From Lasiodiplodia sp. COLG20 (lineage: Eukaryota; Ascomycota; Dothideomycetes; Botryosphaeriales; Botryosphaeriaceae), in contig VNWV01000008.1 in assembly GCA_009801085.1 (NCBI GenBank), positions 992,001 to 1,056,000 of the forward strand: a stretch of DNA of 64,000 bases, read 5' to 3'. Position numbers and translations under genes: made by a program. This document shows, piece by piece, positions 12,122-24,655 of this stretch (its first letter is position 1; each line of letters begins with the position of its first letter). The notes under the pieces are model-generated. The model was given only the letters and a program-made list of their open reading frames with translations, ran no database searches and was not told the DNA's origin.

Positions 12122-14495
12122 GGCTTCCGGACTGCAGCGGATCGTTCCAGGTCAGCCGTCTTGGTCATGCTCCGACGAGCCTCCAATCCCCGGGACAGTG
12201 GTTTCGCATGGGTTTGCTTACCTAGTTCGTCGGAAAAGCGGCAATGACGTCGCAGATGCTTGCCAGGTACGAGCGGGGTGGGGATGCGGCGGATGAGGAG
12301 GGTAAGAGGTGGAATGATGGATGGAAAAGTAGTCCGATGCAGGCCCCATTATATATATGGTTTCGCAGGCCCACAGGGCTTGGGCACAAAGTTGGTCATC
12401 TCCCTCCAGGCGCGCCTGGCTGGAAGGCGAGCGGGCGCAGCGTGCCATTTCCAGCAGTGACCCCACCCGTCGGAGCGCGCTCAAGCTTCTGACGTTGGCG
12501 GTTCTGAGGGGCAGCCAGGCATGGGCCAGGACGACTCGCACGCTACGCGGACGGCGTTGGATGCGGGGTCCATCGTGCATTGGCGAATGGCGGCGCACGC
12601 CAGGCCAACACAAGAGGCAATTGTCGTCCACGGCCGGACGGCGTTCTGCTCTCCCCCGCAAGCAAGCGCTTGGCTGCGGTGCGCTGGGCGCACGCTACAG
12701 GGTCATAGCTCCTTCTCGAGCTAGGAGCTTAGGCATCAGGTAGCGCCGAGACTGGAGGAAAAGGCGGGGAACCAGCTGCCACCGCGTGCTGCACCAGTGC
12801 AGGGGCCGCCTTGTTTCACGGTTGGCCGGGCGCGCGCGGGTGTGCTGTCCATGGTGCTGCCCCTCGAGCCTCGACGCCGCCGAAGCAGGGCCTGCGCGGC
12901 TGCTAGCGGCACCGTCTTGCAGCGGGCCTGAAGGCTGCCGGTGGCTGTCGCGTGAGGGGCAGCATCGCCCGCGCCCGTCCAGAATGGGAGAACTCGAAAA
13001 TGGCAGTCGTGGAATTTCTTGCCTACATTCGACGCGCCCAAAGCCCGCGCGCTCGACGGTGCGGCAGCTAAGCTTTTGCGCCGCGCTTGGCAACCCGCAA
13101 AGCTGAGTCGCGCGCGCTTCTTTACCCCAGACGCGGAGGGAATTGCCTTGGAACACCGCAAGCCCTCCCTCGTTCTGGGCAAAAGAACCCGCCGACCAAA
13201 ACTGCCGCGTACGCTAGCCTCGCCCGAATCCGAACCGTCTCCGAATGCTCGATGGAAACCCTGCGTGAAATTTGGGGACGGCGTCAGGCTACTGCCGCTC
13301 TGGCCGGCGGCGAGGCGGGGTCCACAGCCAAACCACCCGACATCGCCGCTCCTCATCACAAACGCCCCCGCGGAGAATATGCTCCTTTGCGTTCTGCCCA
13401 GCCGAGGATGGAAAGAAGCTCCCTGGTTCTTCCGGTACAGCCAGCCGAAGCCCGCCGTAAGTCGGTCGCCAGTTTCCGCCTGAAGCTTGCCTGAGCTTCA
13501 GCCCCCGGCAACAGATCCAACCGCATCTGCCGGAGATCTGACCTGTTCGATCTGCAACCCTGCGGTCCACTCGCGACCCAAACCTCCTCATCAGGGGCCA
13601 CGATGCTCGTCACCAAGTCATAATATCGATATTGCCTTTTTGTTACTGGCTGAGGTACTTTAACGCTTCCATACCCACATCACTCCCTAACGGCCCCACC
13701 ACGCGCCGCAACGTTCCCGTGTCTCTGCACGTAGCCCCGCTCATATTCGCCGTACGACGCTGGCGGCTCTGATAAACACCGCATCGTCCTGGTGCCTCGA
13801 AACGAGCAGCCTTGCCCCCTCCGGATGAAGCTCGTCATTCGACATTGCGACCAAGAGTTCGTTCAATGCTACGGCTGTCAAATTCCAGAATGCCATTTCA
13901 GTTCCCAGGGAGACCATGTGGCATCCGACCAGGACCTCTGGATAGACTCTCCTTGTCGCGCTCTAGGCCATGGAAAACACCGCACATATATCTCCGTTAA
14001 ATCCGATGACGCACTGCCCTGTCCGTTTGCGATAAGCATTGCATAATAATTGCAGCGCTGGATAAGGCTAATGCTCGGGAAGCGGAAGACTGTACCAGGA
14101 TCTTGAGGAGCATCGAGATCATGACGATGTGCCCTGCATGCAAGATTCCGATCCCATATGCTGGTAATTCTTCTTCCATCTCGGGACCCTGCAGACTTTC
14201 GGTTGTGTAGTCTGCACCCACAACCACACCAGCACGTCATGGACGGTACCACTTCCGACATCTACAGCGCATCCTGCTTCCACTCGTTTCGAAAGCTGTT
14301 CCGTCATCCATACGAGCACTGCATCGGTTGTCCAAGTCCGTTGAACGGTCTCTTTCTGCCAGGCGGTCCTTGCCATCCGGTGAATCCCGCCGGATGGGTT
14401 CGAGCACACGGCGCTTCCTGAGGCCAGAGTACGGTGGAGATTTCCATGCTACTCCTGAACCAAGGACTCCACCGACCAGGAGCTCTACCTGTGCT
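12122..14495. other. GC-rich intergenic region, no supported gene
   Basis: About 2.4 kb between the FDH promoter and the DHH-gene stop. From 12.4 to 13.6 kb several frames on both strands stay open at once because the sequence is GC-rich. None has an ATG-led frame with a recognisable domain or plausible introns. A run TATATATA lies at 12350-12357. A lineage-specific gene cannot be excluded. Confidence 0.45.
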
Positions 14496-16093
14496 TCATG
14501 TCTCTGCTTCCGGATTTGAGCCATTTTTCTTTCCAAAGTAATTCATCAGCGTGTTCGACTGGGCCGGCCTCTCTTCCTTCTTCTTTTTCTTCGGAGAATC
14601 TTCCTCAGGCTTCTTGCCCACCTCCAAACACGCCATCAGTTCCTCGAACTCTTGGACTCTCACGATGCCTCCGCTTGCCTCCTTGTGTCCGCGTGCAAAT
14701 GATTCCCCCAGCCTTGCACGCAACGTAGGGTCGGCTGCTCTGTCTGCCACTCCCTTCAGAACCTCAATGATGTTGACTGGTGGATCGCGTGCACGCGCAC
14801 TCCGTGGGACACGACAGGAAAAGTTCACAAGGCCTGGTAGGTATCCTTCATTTGCGACAAGCACAACCTCAAGCTTGGAGGATGATAGATGGCCGGCCCA
14901 TCGCGTGGCAATGAGCGGGTGAACCTGGGCCTCTGATCTGATGCGGAACACCGCAATCTTGCCATCCGCGCTGAATTTTGGTGCCGTGTGAGTGCATCGC
15001 GCAACTTCAGCATTGACTTCTTTGCGTGCAGCGAAGAGGTCGGGATTGTTGGCTACATCAGCCGGTGCCTCGGCTGCAGTCAGTGCTGCCCATGCCGCCG
15101 GTACATTGAAAGAGGCCGTCCTACGTGGCGCGTTGATCATGGTCACGGCTTCATTCAACGCTTTCTTAGTGTACCGCTTGAAAACGCCACGCATATCAGG
15201 GAAAGGTGGTTCCCATTTCAGCGTCGTACCCAGGTCGCCGTGTGTGCCTAGGACGCACAGCCAGGCACAGGTCTCCTGTACGTCGTCGTGCAGTGCGCTA
15301 CACAGGTGGTAGGTAAGCAGTGAGCTCGTTGCTACTGGAGGCGAATTGCACGCTGTGACATGTTCTGATCCTTCTGGGAAGTCATCCTCTTCGGCGAAAT
15401 GGTGGTCAATAACCAAAGACTTGTGCGGCTTGTCGATGACTGGAGGAGCTTTGCGTGATCCCTGGTCCAAGATGAAAATATACTCGGGATCGAGAGCCGC
15501 CATGGCCTGGCGCTCGCTCTCAGTGTGAACGTTGTTGCCTTTCTGCAACAGGTGAACAGAAATTAGCTCAGGTTTGAGCCCGAGGAGGACCAATGTCCTC
15601 TGGAGAATGGCGCCGGATGAGAGGCCGTCGGCGTCTTTGTCGGGGACGATCAAAGTGCTTCTACCGGCACCGGCGCTGTGGTACACTGCACGTCAGCCTG
15701 GCATACCCACCCCGTATCCGTGAGGCATATTTCCGATGGCTGAAACTTGCTTTGAGTCTTTCGGATTACTTACCATTCCAGTATGAAGCTCTTTGCCCGC
15801 TCGATCTGATCTTTTGGAGCTGGCCAGACAATCTCACCGGCATCGTCTTTCCGTGACGGAGTGAGATGATATTCGGGTATTTCGGCACGAGCCTTCTTGG
15901 TTCTGGGTGCGGCCTTGCTGCCGGCTGCAGGTGCGGAGCGCTTCATCTGAGACACCTTGCTGGCTGCCGTGGATGTGGTTGGTGGAGACTTTTGCCGCTT
16001 TGCCGCTGCAGCTGCAGATGCGCGTGCGCGGAAGATTATGGAAACAGACGTGGGGCCGGACGTGCGTCCACGTGCTATAACAGCGGAAAACAT
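14496..16093 (-). CDS. DHH-family phosphoesterase (RecJ-like) with PIP-like tail
   Basis: Two exons (16093-15774, 15675-14496) sum to 1500 nt, 499 aa. The acceptor at 15676 is the one that keeps the frame into the core. Motifs of the DHH superfamily: IVPDKDADGLSSG (about 116-128), LDQGS (176-180), VIDHH (195-199), then CVLGTHGDLG; these acids and histidines bind the catalytic metals. Substrate unknown; RecJ-like nuclease or small-nucleotide phosphatase are both possible. The C-terminus is a lysine run followed by SNTLMNYF (480-487), which resembles a PCNA-interacting peptide with the glutamine shifted. The N-terminus before the inner ATG (15946, MKRSAPAAG) is Arg/Ala/Ser-rich and acid-free, like a mitochondrial leader. 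Starting at 15946 would give 450 aa. Confidence 0.85.
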
Positions 16094-17016
16094 GGGTGTT
16101 GCAGTGAAAAGTCCGAACAATGGTGAGATGGTTGGTAGTCATTGTCTGCGCCAAGCAGCAGAACCGGAGCTAATTTTCAACTACATGACGTCATCACTTG
16201 TCGAGTCTTAGTATGTCTACGCCTTGGTCTTCTTAAGTGCTCTTCATCGAGATTTTGACTCCATCGGCATCACGAATGAGGCCTCCAGGACATTTATCAA
16301 CTCCGTCGGTCATACTATGCTAATTAAAGAGGCAACTTAGTAGAGCAATGGGTGAAGCAATTGCAAACTGGCTGATGAACCGCCAGTGCAGGCGTTGGAT
16401 GGAGACAGGAGACGCATAAAACAGTGAGGATAAAGTATCAACTGGAGTGTGGGACAGGAATCACTAGCAAAATCCGAGTTGGGAAATTCTTGCATTGGTG
16501 TTGCTTTTCTAGGCGAACTAACCTCACTATTATTATGCTGTGACACTTTCAACACTCCCTTGGGATAAGCAGTGGCTAAGCTCCACCCCTGGACGCTTAG
16601 CTTTTGGTTTCTCCACCAGACTAGTATGCATCTCAAAGAAGGGGTCCGGAGACTAATTTATCTCTTATCAGAAGGTGGATCTGACTCAACGGCACCACCT
16701 TGCTTGGCGGCCCTGTCCCTTTGCTTGGCTGCCGCACCGTGGCCTTGGCCGCACATACCGGATAGTGCGCCCGTGCATGATGGCCTACCAATGCTGAAAA
16801 CTAGAATCACGAATACATTATTCAAATGTTAAAGAGGATATGAACTGAGTTGAAGACTTGAAAAATTTCATAAAAAAACAGCAAAATCTAACTCGTTACA
16901 AATGCTGCTGCTTTTATATACATGACATAAAAGATTCGTTTAGTCGTCCAATAGATGCCTCCTTACCTTGGTTCTAAGCATTTTTAGGATACCTTTGCAG
17001 AACATCCAGCTGTCAC
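16094..17016. other. Intergenic, nothing recognised
   Basis: Upstream region of the DHH gene and 3' flank of the SH3-RBR gene. AT-rich from 16.8 to 17.0 kb. No gene or RNA seen. Confidence 0.5.
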
Positions 17017-18748
17017 TTACTCCACATTGTTGGTGTGATACTTACAAGATTTCCTATGTTTGCCATTTCCATACCTCCTGATCGGATCATATGGAGCCAG
17101 GCAGACCCAGCAGAACTCGTGCCTGCATTGCCGACATGTCATGTGGTCGCAACCATTGCGCTTCTCAATCATCCACCCACAGCTCTTACCCGGACACATC
17201 TTTGCCATCTTCTTTAGCATTTTTCGCGTTGCCTGCTCCTCCTCATCCTGCTTCTCGCGGCTTACTCGTTGGTCGTACTCATCGCATGTCTCTCCATGGT
17301 GCCATGGCATTTCATGTTGTGTGCAGAATTGCATGTCGCACCCCATGCATTTGAAGATGGGGCCGAATGAATCTTCGTGGATCTGTCCGCTCTCACAAGT
17401 TGGAGAAAGGCACCAACGGAAATTGGGCAGCTTGCCAAGGTGGGCACGGGTGGCAAGGGTATCGTATCTGTCAGATCCCGTTAGTGTCACTGAACACGAA
17501 AGCTGTGTGGTGGTTTGAAGGTGGTCTGACCTTTGAAATGTTGCACTGTCAGCGAGCTGTGAGATGTCGGCATGGCAGAGGGAGGCCTTGCACACTTCCT
17601 CTGGACAACTTATACGATCCCACCCTTTGCTTTCAAGCTCGGCGGCAATCCAAGCTTGGACGCATTCGCCGCACGTATTCCACACGTGCTTACACTGTAA
17701 CCGCCACTCCTCTGGAAAGTCGGTGAGTGATTTCATGTCTCCGCAGACGGCGCATTCGCGCACCGACAGGAGCTGATGGGTGATGTGACGGTAGAACTGC
17801 ATATCCTCTCCCGGTTCGAGCTCCGCTATGCCATAAATAGCGTGCCGCTTTACGGATCTCTTCTGACGTATAGCTGGTGTTCGCCGTGGTACACTTTTGA
17901 AAACTATTTCAGGAATAGGCCGGAGGTCAAGAAATGATGAGGGTACCCAACCGGCCTCATTAGTTGATTGCCGCTTAGCGTACCACCATCCTGGTTGAAA
18001 TTAGTTAGATCAATAATAGCGAGTGCACCTTGAACTCACCATCATCTTCTTTCCTGGAGATGAGGAGCACCTCACTCTCCTCGAAGCTGAGGAAGCCAGG
18101 TTCATTGATCTGATAAGAATAGATGGCGCGATGGGGTTCGTTGTTTGGCGGAGCTGGCTGCTCGATATCCTTCCAGTCTGGCTCAGCATCTTGCGTTGAG
18201 GGCAGAACAGGTGACCCGATAATTTCGAAGGATTTGTCGGTAGTAAATGGTATTCTCATTGAGTCAATGCGAGGTTTGCTTTCCAATAATTCCATCTCTT
18301 TCAAGGCGGACTGCGGAGCCGGGGACGACCCTCTTAAGACGGGGGCAGTCATGGCTCTGTCATCGCCTTTTGTGTAACTGTACGACCTTTGAACGGGCTT
18401 GCGGGGAACCATAGTAGAAGGCATGGTCGAAAGACCATTCTGCCCCTGTGTGGGCTGAGAGGAGACGTTCAGAGGGCGATAGGGCTCTGGTCTTCTCTTT
18501 GCAAAAGGGAGTAATTTTCTTGCCCAAGCTGAGAAGCCTCGTTTGTTGTCATCAAGCGGCGGAAAACGGGCGTTGAGATCGCCTGCAGATGTGAAACGGG
18601 GTTGTTGAAGCTGCTTCACCTCAACATGATGGTAGCCGGAATCAGAGAATGAGGGTGCGAAGTCATCGGGAGTCTCGTGGGGCCATGAATCGACATCATA
18701 GCCGGCGCCCCTTGAGGTTAAAAGGCTGCGTGGTGATTGTAGTGCCAT
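17017..18748 (-). CDS. SH3-domain RBR E3 ubiquitin ligase (fusion architecture)
   Basis: Three exons (18748-18040, 17990-17531, 17467-17017) sum to 1620 nt, 539 aa. Residues 1-200 are disordered and basic. An SH3 domain follows at about 205-260: AIYSYQINEPGFLSFEE, then across the first intron EDDGWWYAKRQ and GWVPSSFLDL, with the ALYDY-, WW- and PSNYV-equivalent positions present. The frame runs unbroken from the SH3 into an RBR module: RING1 from about 317 (CAVC ... CKHVWNTCGECVQAW), IBR (CMGCDMQFCTQHEMPWHHGETC), RING2 (CPGKSCGWMIEKRNGCDHM). Cys496 in NGCDHM is the expected thioester cysteine. The second intron is 63 nt and in frame, so unspliced RNA would still be open. The ligase reaction is family knowledge; the substrate is unknown. 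A start further upstream cannot be ruled out. Confidence 0.88.
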
Positions 18749-19225
18749 GAAGTTGGGGGTAGATTGTGCTAAAGCAAGGCAGCCCAAGGTGGTGAGGAAA
18801 GGGAGTACAGAGCTATTCGGGGCCGGAAGCTGCCGTGGGGTAACCAACACAGCCGCGGGGCAGAGGGACGGCCATGAATAGCCATCAGCCTTGCTGCTCC
18901 CTTGCGCGATCCTGCAGGCTCCCCTCAAGGCCGACTTCCTGACCTAAGCAGGTTAGCTGCAGGCAGCGGTTCAGCCTGCCAATCACGCATTATGCTTGGT
19001 GCGCACGAGTGCGGCTGGTGCGCGTGTGATGAAAACAGAGTAGTGCAAGGCTGATGTCCGCGGGCGGAGCAGTGGGGTTCACTAGGTAGGGCGGGAGCTT
19101 AAAATAAGTAGCCTGACACGTGACTGGGTGTCGCCAAGCTGCGGGCGATCCGCGCCGGGGGCAAGCGCGTCGGGCAACGTGTCTGACGCCATCCATCTCC
19201 ACGCCCGCCAGCGCCCTCCGCCAAA
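18749..19225. promoter_or_regulatory. Divergent promoter: SH3-RBR gene / COG1
   Basis: A 477-nt stretch between head-to-head start codons, which the two genes must share for initiation. Confidence 0.5.
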
Positions 19226-21738
19226 ATGGCGACCGCTGAAGCCGCCGACCCACGCTCGTTCAATTCCGCCGACGATGCTTTCCGGTACCCGGTTCCCGTC
19301 GTCCGCAAGCTCGAGCAGCAGCTCCGCCACAATGCAGACGAGAATCGCGAGAAGCTGCGGTCGTTGGTCGGGTGAGTGCATCCCTGATTTATGCTAGAGC
19401 TTTGCTGACCTCGCCAACTATAGCGCGAGCTACCGCGACCTGCTGGGCACTGCCGAGCGCATCATCGAGATGGATCGCCAAATGCAGCATGTCGAATCCA
19501 CCCTGGGCGTGATTGGTCAAAGATGCAACTCGCGGAGGCTCGATAGCATAAGCAAGAATTACCGGGGTCTAGCTGCCTACTCGCGCAAGCTCGGTGAGCT
19601 CTTTTCAGCATTGTCTGCTGTATGCCTTGGCTGATTTGATAGACGCCGACCGCTTCTCGTTCGCTGCCCAACTCGCCCTTCTCCAGACCTGTCCCACCGT
19701 CATCCGCCGCACGCTGAAGAAGGGCTCGACCCTGCTCGCCGCCAAGATCCTTGTCATCTCTCGCCTTTTGCACAAGAACCTCTCCGACACCTCTGATGTC
19801 CCTCCGTTCGTCGATTCTCTCAAAAACCAGCTCTCTTCGTTACGTCGAAAGCTGCTGCACACTGTCGATAAGCAATTCTCGCGCTTCAACTCGGAGACAA
19901 ATGATGTGCTTGAGAGCATGTGTGCTTTCTCGCTGGCAACGAGCTCCACTCCCAGTGATGTACTGCGTCATTTCCACCACGTCCGTTTGGAGTCAATGAC
20001 GAGGCTGGTCGATGAAGGCCGGACTTCTCAAGAACACCTTCCTCGCGCCCTGAAATTGTACGTGCGAACTTTGGTCGACACTCAGGCCATCTTCCCCAAA
20101 CGCCTTGCCGATGCTCTAGTGCGTCTGAAGGCCCGTCCACTTCTTCAGGACCCGGAGATCCAGGCCATTGCTGAACTCAACCTTGACGTTCATGAGCGCT
20201 GGATTGCCGATGAGGTGAGGAACTTTACTCCATGGCCTAGGCATGACGAGCTTTCCAAGCCAGATGCGGAGAAGATTTTGAAGGCTTGGGCAAGGCAGGC
20301 GGTAAAAGCCTTCCTTGACAGCACCCGCGGCGTCCTGGCCGAACATGATGACCCCAAAACGGTCCTCCACGTGAGAAGAGACATGTTGGAGACTTGGCTT
20401 TCGTCTTCGAATCGTGGCCTCGGCGTTGACCCATCTTCCGTGTTGGATGATCTCAGAGATGTTCTCAACGAGCGCCTCCGCACTCTGCTAACCTTGCGTG
20501 CGTCGCGACTTCGTCTGGTTACATCCGATCTCTCTCGCATACTTGACGCCTGCACTGGTGAAAGTGATAACCAAGCAGTGTCTTTGTGGGATCCTTCTAC
20601 AACCTCGATTGATACCTCCAACGGAGCTCCTGCCTTCAAGCGAGCAATCATTGAGCGAAGTCATGGCCTCAATGATGCTCTTCTGCAACTGATTGCCTCG
20701 TACGACTTGTGGGCTAGTTCCATAGAAGGCGCTTATGCCGTGATCAAAGAGATGAAGGATACCAGATGGGATGACGATCTTGAGGCCGAAGATGTCGATG
20801 ATGACTTCGAGTTTGAATCCAAGCAAGCCTTACTCAGCGAGGACGACCCCCGCTCACTCGAGGACTCGTTGAAAGAGGCTCTCTCCACCGCTTTTGCAGA
20901 ACTACAAAAGGACGTAGATTCTCTCGTCGCGAAGACGTTGGAAGATTCGGAGCTCGCTGCACCCAAAACTTTCTTGATCATCCGTGCTCTTCGGGAGGTT
21001 AGCCACCGTCTTGGAGCTCTGTCGACGGCGAACAGACGCATCGTTGGCTCGTCTACAGTTTTCCCTCCTTCGGTTACACACCCGCTTCACCTTGGTATCG
21101 CAAAACATGTCTCCAAGTCGCCCCTTTCGGTCTATGGCAACGCAACACAAAAGTTGGCAAGGTCTCGGCGGGCAAGGGCAAGGGCGTTGTGGGAAGGGAA
21201 TCCGCAGTTGCCAGTGCAACCGTCGGTAAGCACCTTCAAGTTCCTCAGTGCACTTCACCAGGAGATGATGGTGTGCGGTGGAGATCTGTGGTCTCCAGGA
21301 GCTGTGGATGTCCTCAAGAAAGAGATGTCGGATGAGAGTGTGGCCGTTCTGCGCGGATGCATTGAAGCAATCAAGAGCGTGGACGGTGCCACAAACGGAG
21401 AAACCGAGAAGCCCGCAAAGGAACCAGCGGACGAGGGAGAATCGAAGGAAGAAGAGGCCGCCAAGGAAGAAACTACCACGAACGGCGAGAAGACGGCGGA
21501 AAAAGCAAACGCTCCCAACGCCGAGGTTCAAAAAGACAAACTCACTCACCTGCTGTTCGATGTCTGCTACCTGCAGCGCGCATTCTCTCAGAAGAACGCG
21601 GAGGGATCCTCCCTCGTGACACTGGAGAAGGAGCTACAAGAGGCGTCTGGAGCCGACGGAGCAGCATTGGAGCGTCTGAAGAAGAACGCGGGCGATTATT
21701 GGCGGAAGAGCTATCTTCTGTTTGCACTGCTTTCTTAG
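19226..21738 (+). CDS. COG1: Conserved oligomeric Golgi complex subunit 1
   Basis: Lobe A subunit of the COG tether for retrograde vesicles in the Golgi (family knowledge). Three exons (19226-19371, 19424-19593, 19643-21738) sum to 2412 nt, 803 aa, a normal length for fungal COG1. The N-terminus has the COG1 signature: PVPVVRKLEQQLRHNADENR, then SYRDLLGTAERIIEMDRQM, a short coiled coil used for complex assembly. The remainder is helical, without catalytic motifs. A Glu/Lys/Ala-rich low-complexity insert lies at about residues 690-740 before the last conserved block (LTHLLFDVCYLQRAF). The extra early introns hide the true start, since the large third exon alone looks like a complete open frame. 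It is divergent from the SH3-RBR gene. Confidence 0.92.
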
Positions 21739-22180
21739 ATGCATTTTGGTTCGTTATCGTGAGATACCATCTTCATTTTCTGCATAAACTAATACCTTAA
21801 TGGTCTATTGTTGTCCTTTTCTGTGTCCCTTTTGTTCGCAAAGTGTGTTGAACCAAACCAGATTGTGCCTTGCCCACCAAAAAGCCAAATACTCTTTAAT
21901 CTACCCCCAAGTGGCCCAATTGCCGGCCGTTTTGACGCTTACGCTAATGTCGATATTTGTAGTTCGCCTAGCTGAGCCTTGCCAGGCAACTACCGACGAG
22001 GCTGATTTCACGGCTCCTTTCATATGCCATGCAAAAAGTGGACCTCTATCCAATCCGAATGAACCAACCAAGCGCGGTGGGTTCGCCTTGTGCCGCCTTA
22101 ATTGCTGTTAGTGTCTTCCAGTTCCAAGTTTACCTCGAGGCATGTGTGTGTGGCAAGCCACATTCCAATCAATCAATCAA
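21739..22180. other. Intergenic between convergent genes
   Basis: 3' flanks of COG1 and of the low-complexity protein gene. No feature seen. Confidence 0.5.
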
Positions 22181-24429
22181 TTAGCGGATTTGCTTGTCGT
22201 GGTCGTCGTCGCCGGCATTGGAGCGCGGCTGCTTCGACCTCGATCCGAAGCTCCTCTTCGGCCGAAGGTGCTGACGCCTGGCCGCCGACCGCGAGTGCTG
22301 CTGCTGCTGCTGCTGCTGAATGGTCGCCCCGTTGCCACCGTTGTTCTCACCACCGTGATCATCAGCCATCATCCTCGACGACGCGTTGTTCTGCTGCTTC
22401 TGCCACGTCACGCGCTGCTGGTCGAGCTCTTGGCGCAGCTGCGCCTGGCGTTGTTGTTCTTCTAGCTGGCGCTCTTGTTCCTGGCGCTGCAGCCGGATGC
22501 GGTCCGCCTCTTGGGCTGCGATTAGCTCCTCGAGGAAGTCATCGACGTCGTCCCAGACTGTCCTCTTCTTCGGCTTCTTCGATTTCTTCTTCGGCTTCTC
22601 CGTGGTCTCTGTGGTATCCGTGGTATCCTTCGGACGGTTCTCCTCTCGGGCTTCACTGTTGCTGCTCGAAGGTGCCGCAGCCGCTGCTGAAGAAGAACCG
22701 GCGGTCACGTTGTTGCTGTCGGATCGGCTTGGTTGTAGGGTAGCACTAGCAGCAGTAGCAACGGGCTTACGCTGCAGGCGCTGCACCGCAGGGGGAGGAG
22801 GAGCGGCAGAAACAGAGGCAGAGGGCACCGTGATACCGTAGTTACTGTTGTTGCCGTTAGTGTTGGCTTTGCTTATGTTGAGGCCGGGGACCCTCAAGGC
22901 GGACGGTGCGAGAGCGGTGTTGGTCGTCGTGCGTGCAGGAGGATTCCTTGTGGTCGTTGTTGTGCTCGCCATGGCCCGGTGGTGCGTTCCTCCTCCACCT
23001 GCAGCAGCTGCAGCATCTCTGGGCGCCACTCCTCTCCGTGGTGGCACCGTCAACATCGCCCTGCCGTGCCGCAGCTGATCCTCCTTCTCATCCTCGCGCC
23101 GATTGAGGTCACGCAAGGCCCTGCGCCATTGGCCGCCGCCGGCGGGCTGCTGCTGTTCCTGTTGCAGCCGTTGCTGGTCACGGATCCGCACCGGCGGGTC
23201 CCTCTCCGAGAATAGCTCGGGGCGGCGACGCTCGTTGTTCTGGCTGCTGCTTGCGTTACTGCTGTTACTGTTGCTCGCCATGCGCTCGCTGCCGAAGTGA
23301 AGAGGAGGAGGCCGCTGGCGCGGGCCGCGCGGACGGTCGGCGAGCGTCGTCGTCGCCATCATGGTCGAGAGCGAAGACGGCGTGGGTGAGAGCGGATTCA
23401 TCCTCAGGCCGACGCTGCCCATGATCATTTCTTCGTTTTGCTCTGCTCCATGTTCGGCGGTAGTAGCGCGGCCCTTGGGCGACGGCGACGGCGACGGGCC
23501 CTGGTCGGGGTCGAGGGTGTAGGTGGGGGGAGTCTTGGGCTCCTTGGCGTGGTGCCTGTGGTGTGTCATTATGTTGCCTAGCTTGTGCAGTGCTGAGGGC
23601 TTGCGTTCTTGCTGCTGATTTTGTTGCCTGGACGGCGTGCGGTCCATTGTCACCTGTGTTTGCTCTTGTTGTTGAGTCTTTGGGGCTTCGGGTTCTTGTT
23701 CTTGCTGAGCAGGCTGCTCGCGCTGGCGGCGGAGGAAGGGTGTCAGTCTGGTCGTGAGCGAGCGCTTTGGAGTGGGTGAGTCGAGGTGAGGTGGGATGTC
23801 TGGCATCGGAGGAGGGCTGAGGAGCTCAGCCTGAGTGAGACCTGGGCCTGGCGGCGCGGTCGAGGGTCTGGCGGTGCTCGCGCTGGAGTTTGATGAGGTA
23901 GCGCGCGAGCTCTGTGAGCGGGCGGCGGTGATGTTGGCTGAGCTCGCGCGCGGAGTCGGCGAGGAGGGCGTCCGCGGGCTGCTGCTGCTGTTGGCGTTGG
24001 GGTTGTTGACCAGCATGCGCCGCGGGGTGCGAGCAGAGATGTAGACTAGAACTCTGGGGTCAAGGTTATCTTGGCTCGTCTCTTGATCGGGTGACGGGTG
24101 TGGGCCTTACCGGGAATCGGTGCCAGCGCTGCCGGCTGCTGCTGCTGGACTGTCTGCGTCGCCTCCTGCTCCAGCTGTTCGGCCAGAGCGTCGACCGCCT
24201 CGCGATAGCTCGGCTTCGCCGGTCCCACCAGAGCCAGCAGGCAGCGGAGGCTGGTGTCGCCCACGCGGTGCCATTGGAGCAGACGCGCGCGGATGCCTTG
24301 GTGGTCTGTTGCGGCGACGATGTCAAAGTAGCTCGTGGACGTCGCGAAGTTCGGCACGGCCGAGGCAAACAGGACGTTTGCGGCGTCGATTATGCGTGCG
24401 CGTGTGGACTCGTCTCTGCGAGCGGACAT
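22181..24429 (-). CDS. Low-complexity Q/S/P-rich protein, unrecognised
   Basis: Two open frames that look separate join into one gene. Exon 1 (24429-24111) ends in phase 1 at a GTAAGG donor, and exon 2 (24045-22181) follows a TTCTAG acceptor 65 nt later. The junction reads APIPVYISARTPRRMLV in frame. Total 727 aa. Residues 1-90 look folded (RIIDAANVLFASAVPNFATS, LLQWHRVGDTSLRCLLALVG). The rest is mostly disordered, with poly-Q, poly-S, poly-P and poly-A runs. A basic patch KKKSKKPKKR precedes an acidic WDDVDDFLEEL and a glutamine-rich coiled coil (about 610-670). No known domain is recognised. The ATG at 24429 is preferred over an upstream TTG. Its repeats make it prone to fast length change between strains. 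Confidence 0.62.
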
Positions 24430-24655
24430 GGCGCGAGCGAAGACGCGTCGGGGGGTTGGCAATGTGGACGCGTCGTCGTTGGTGTTGAAGGTGGAGGTGT
24501 GGTGTTGAGCGGCCGGGTGAGCATCACTTTACCTTTCTAGATCTTCTGGCCAGTTTGGCGGGGCAACTGCCCTATCCGCACTCATATGTGGTCCCTGAGA
24601 TCTCCGTTCGCGCGCGTATTCTTCATTAGCTACCTGTTGAACCTACTTACAGCTC

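Noticed and set aside
12695..13616. Several overlapping open frames on both strands
   Set aside because: GC-rich sequence keeps many frames open. Starts are mostly non-ATG, and there is no domain or credible intron.
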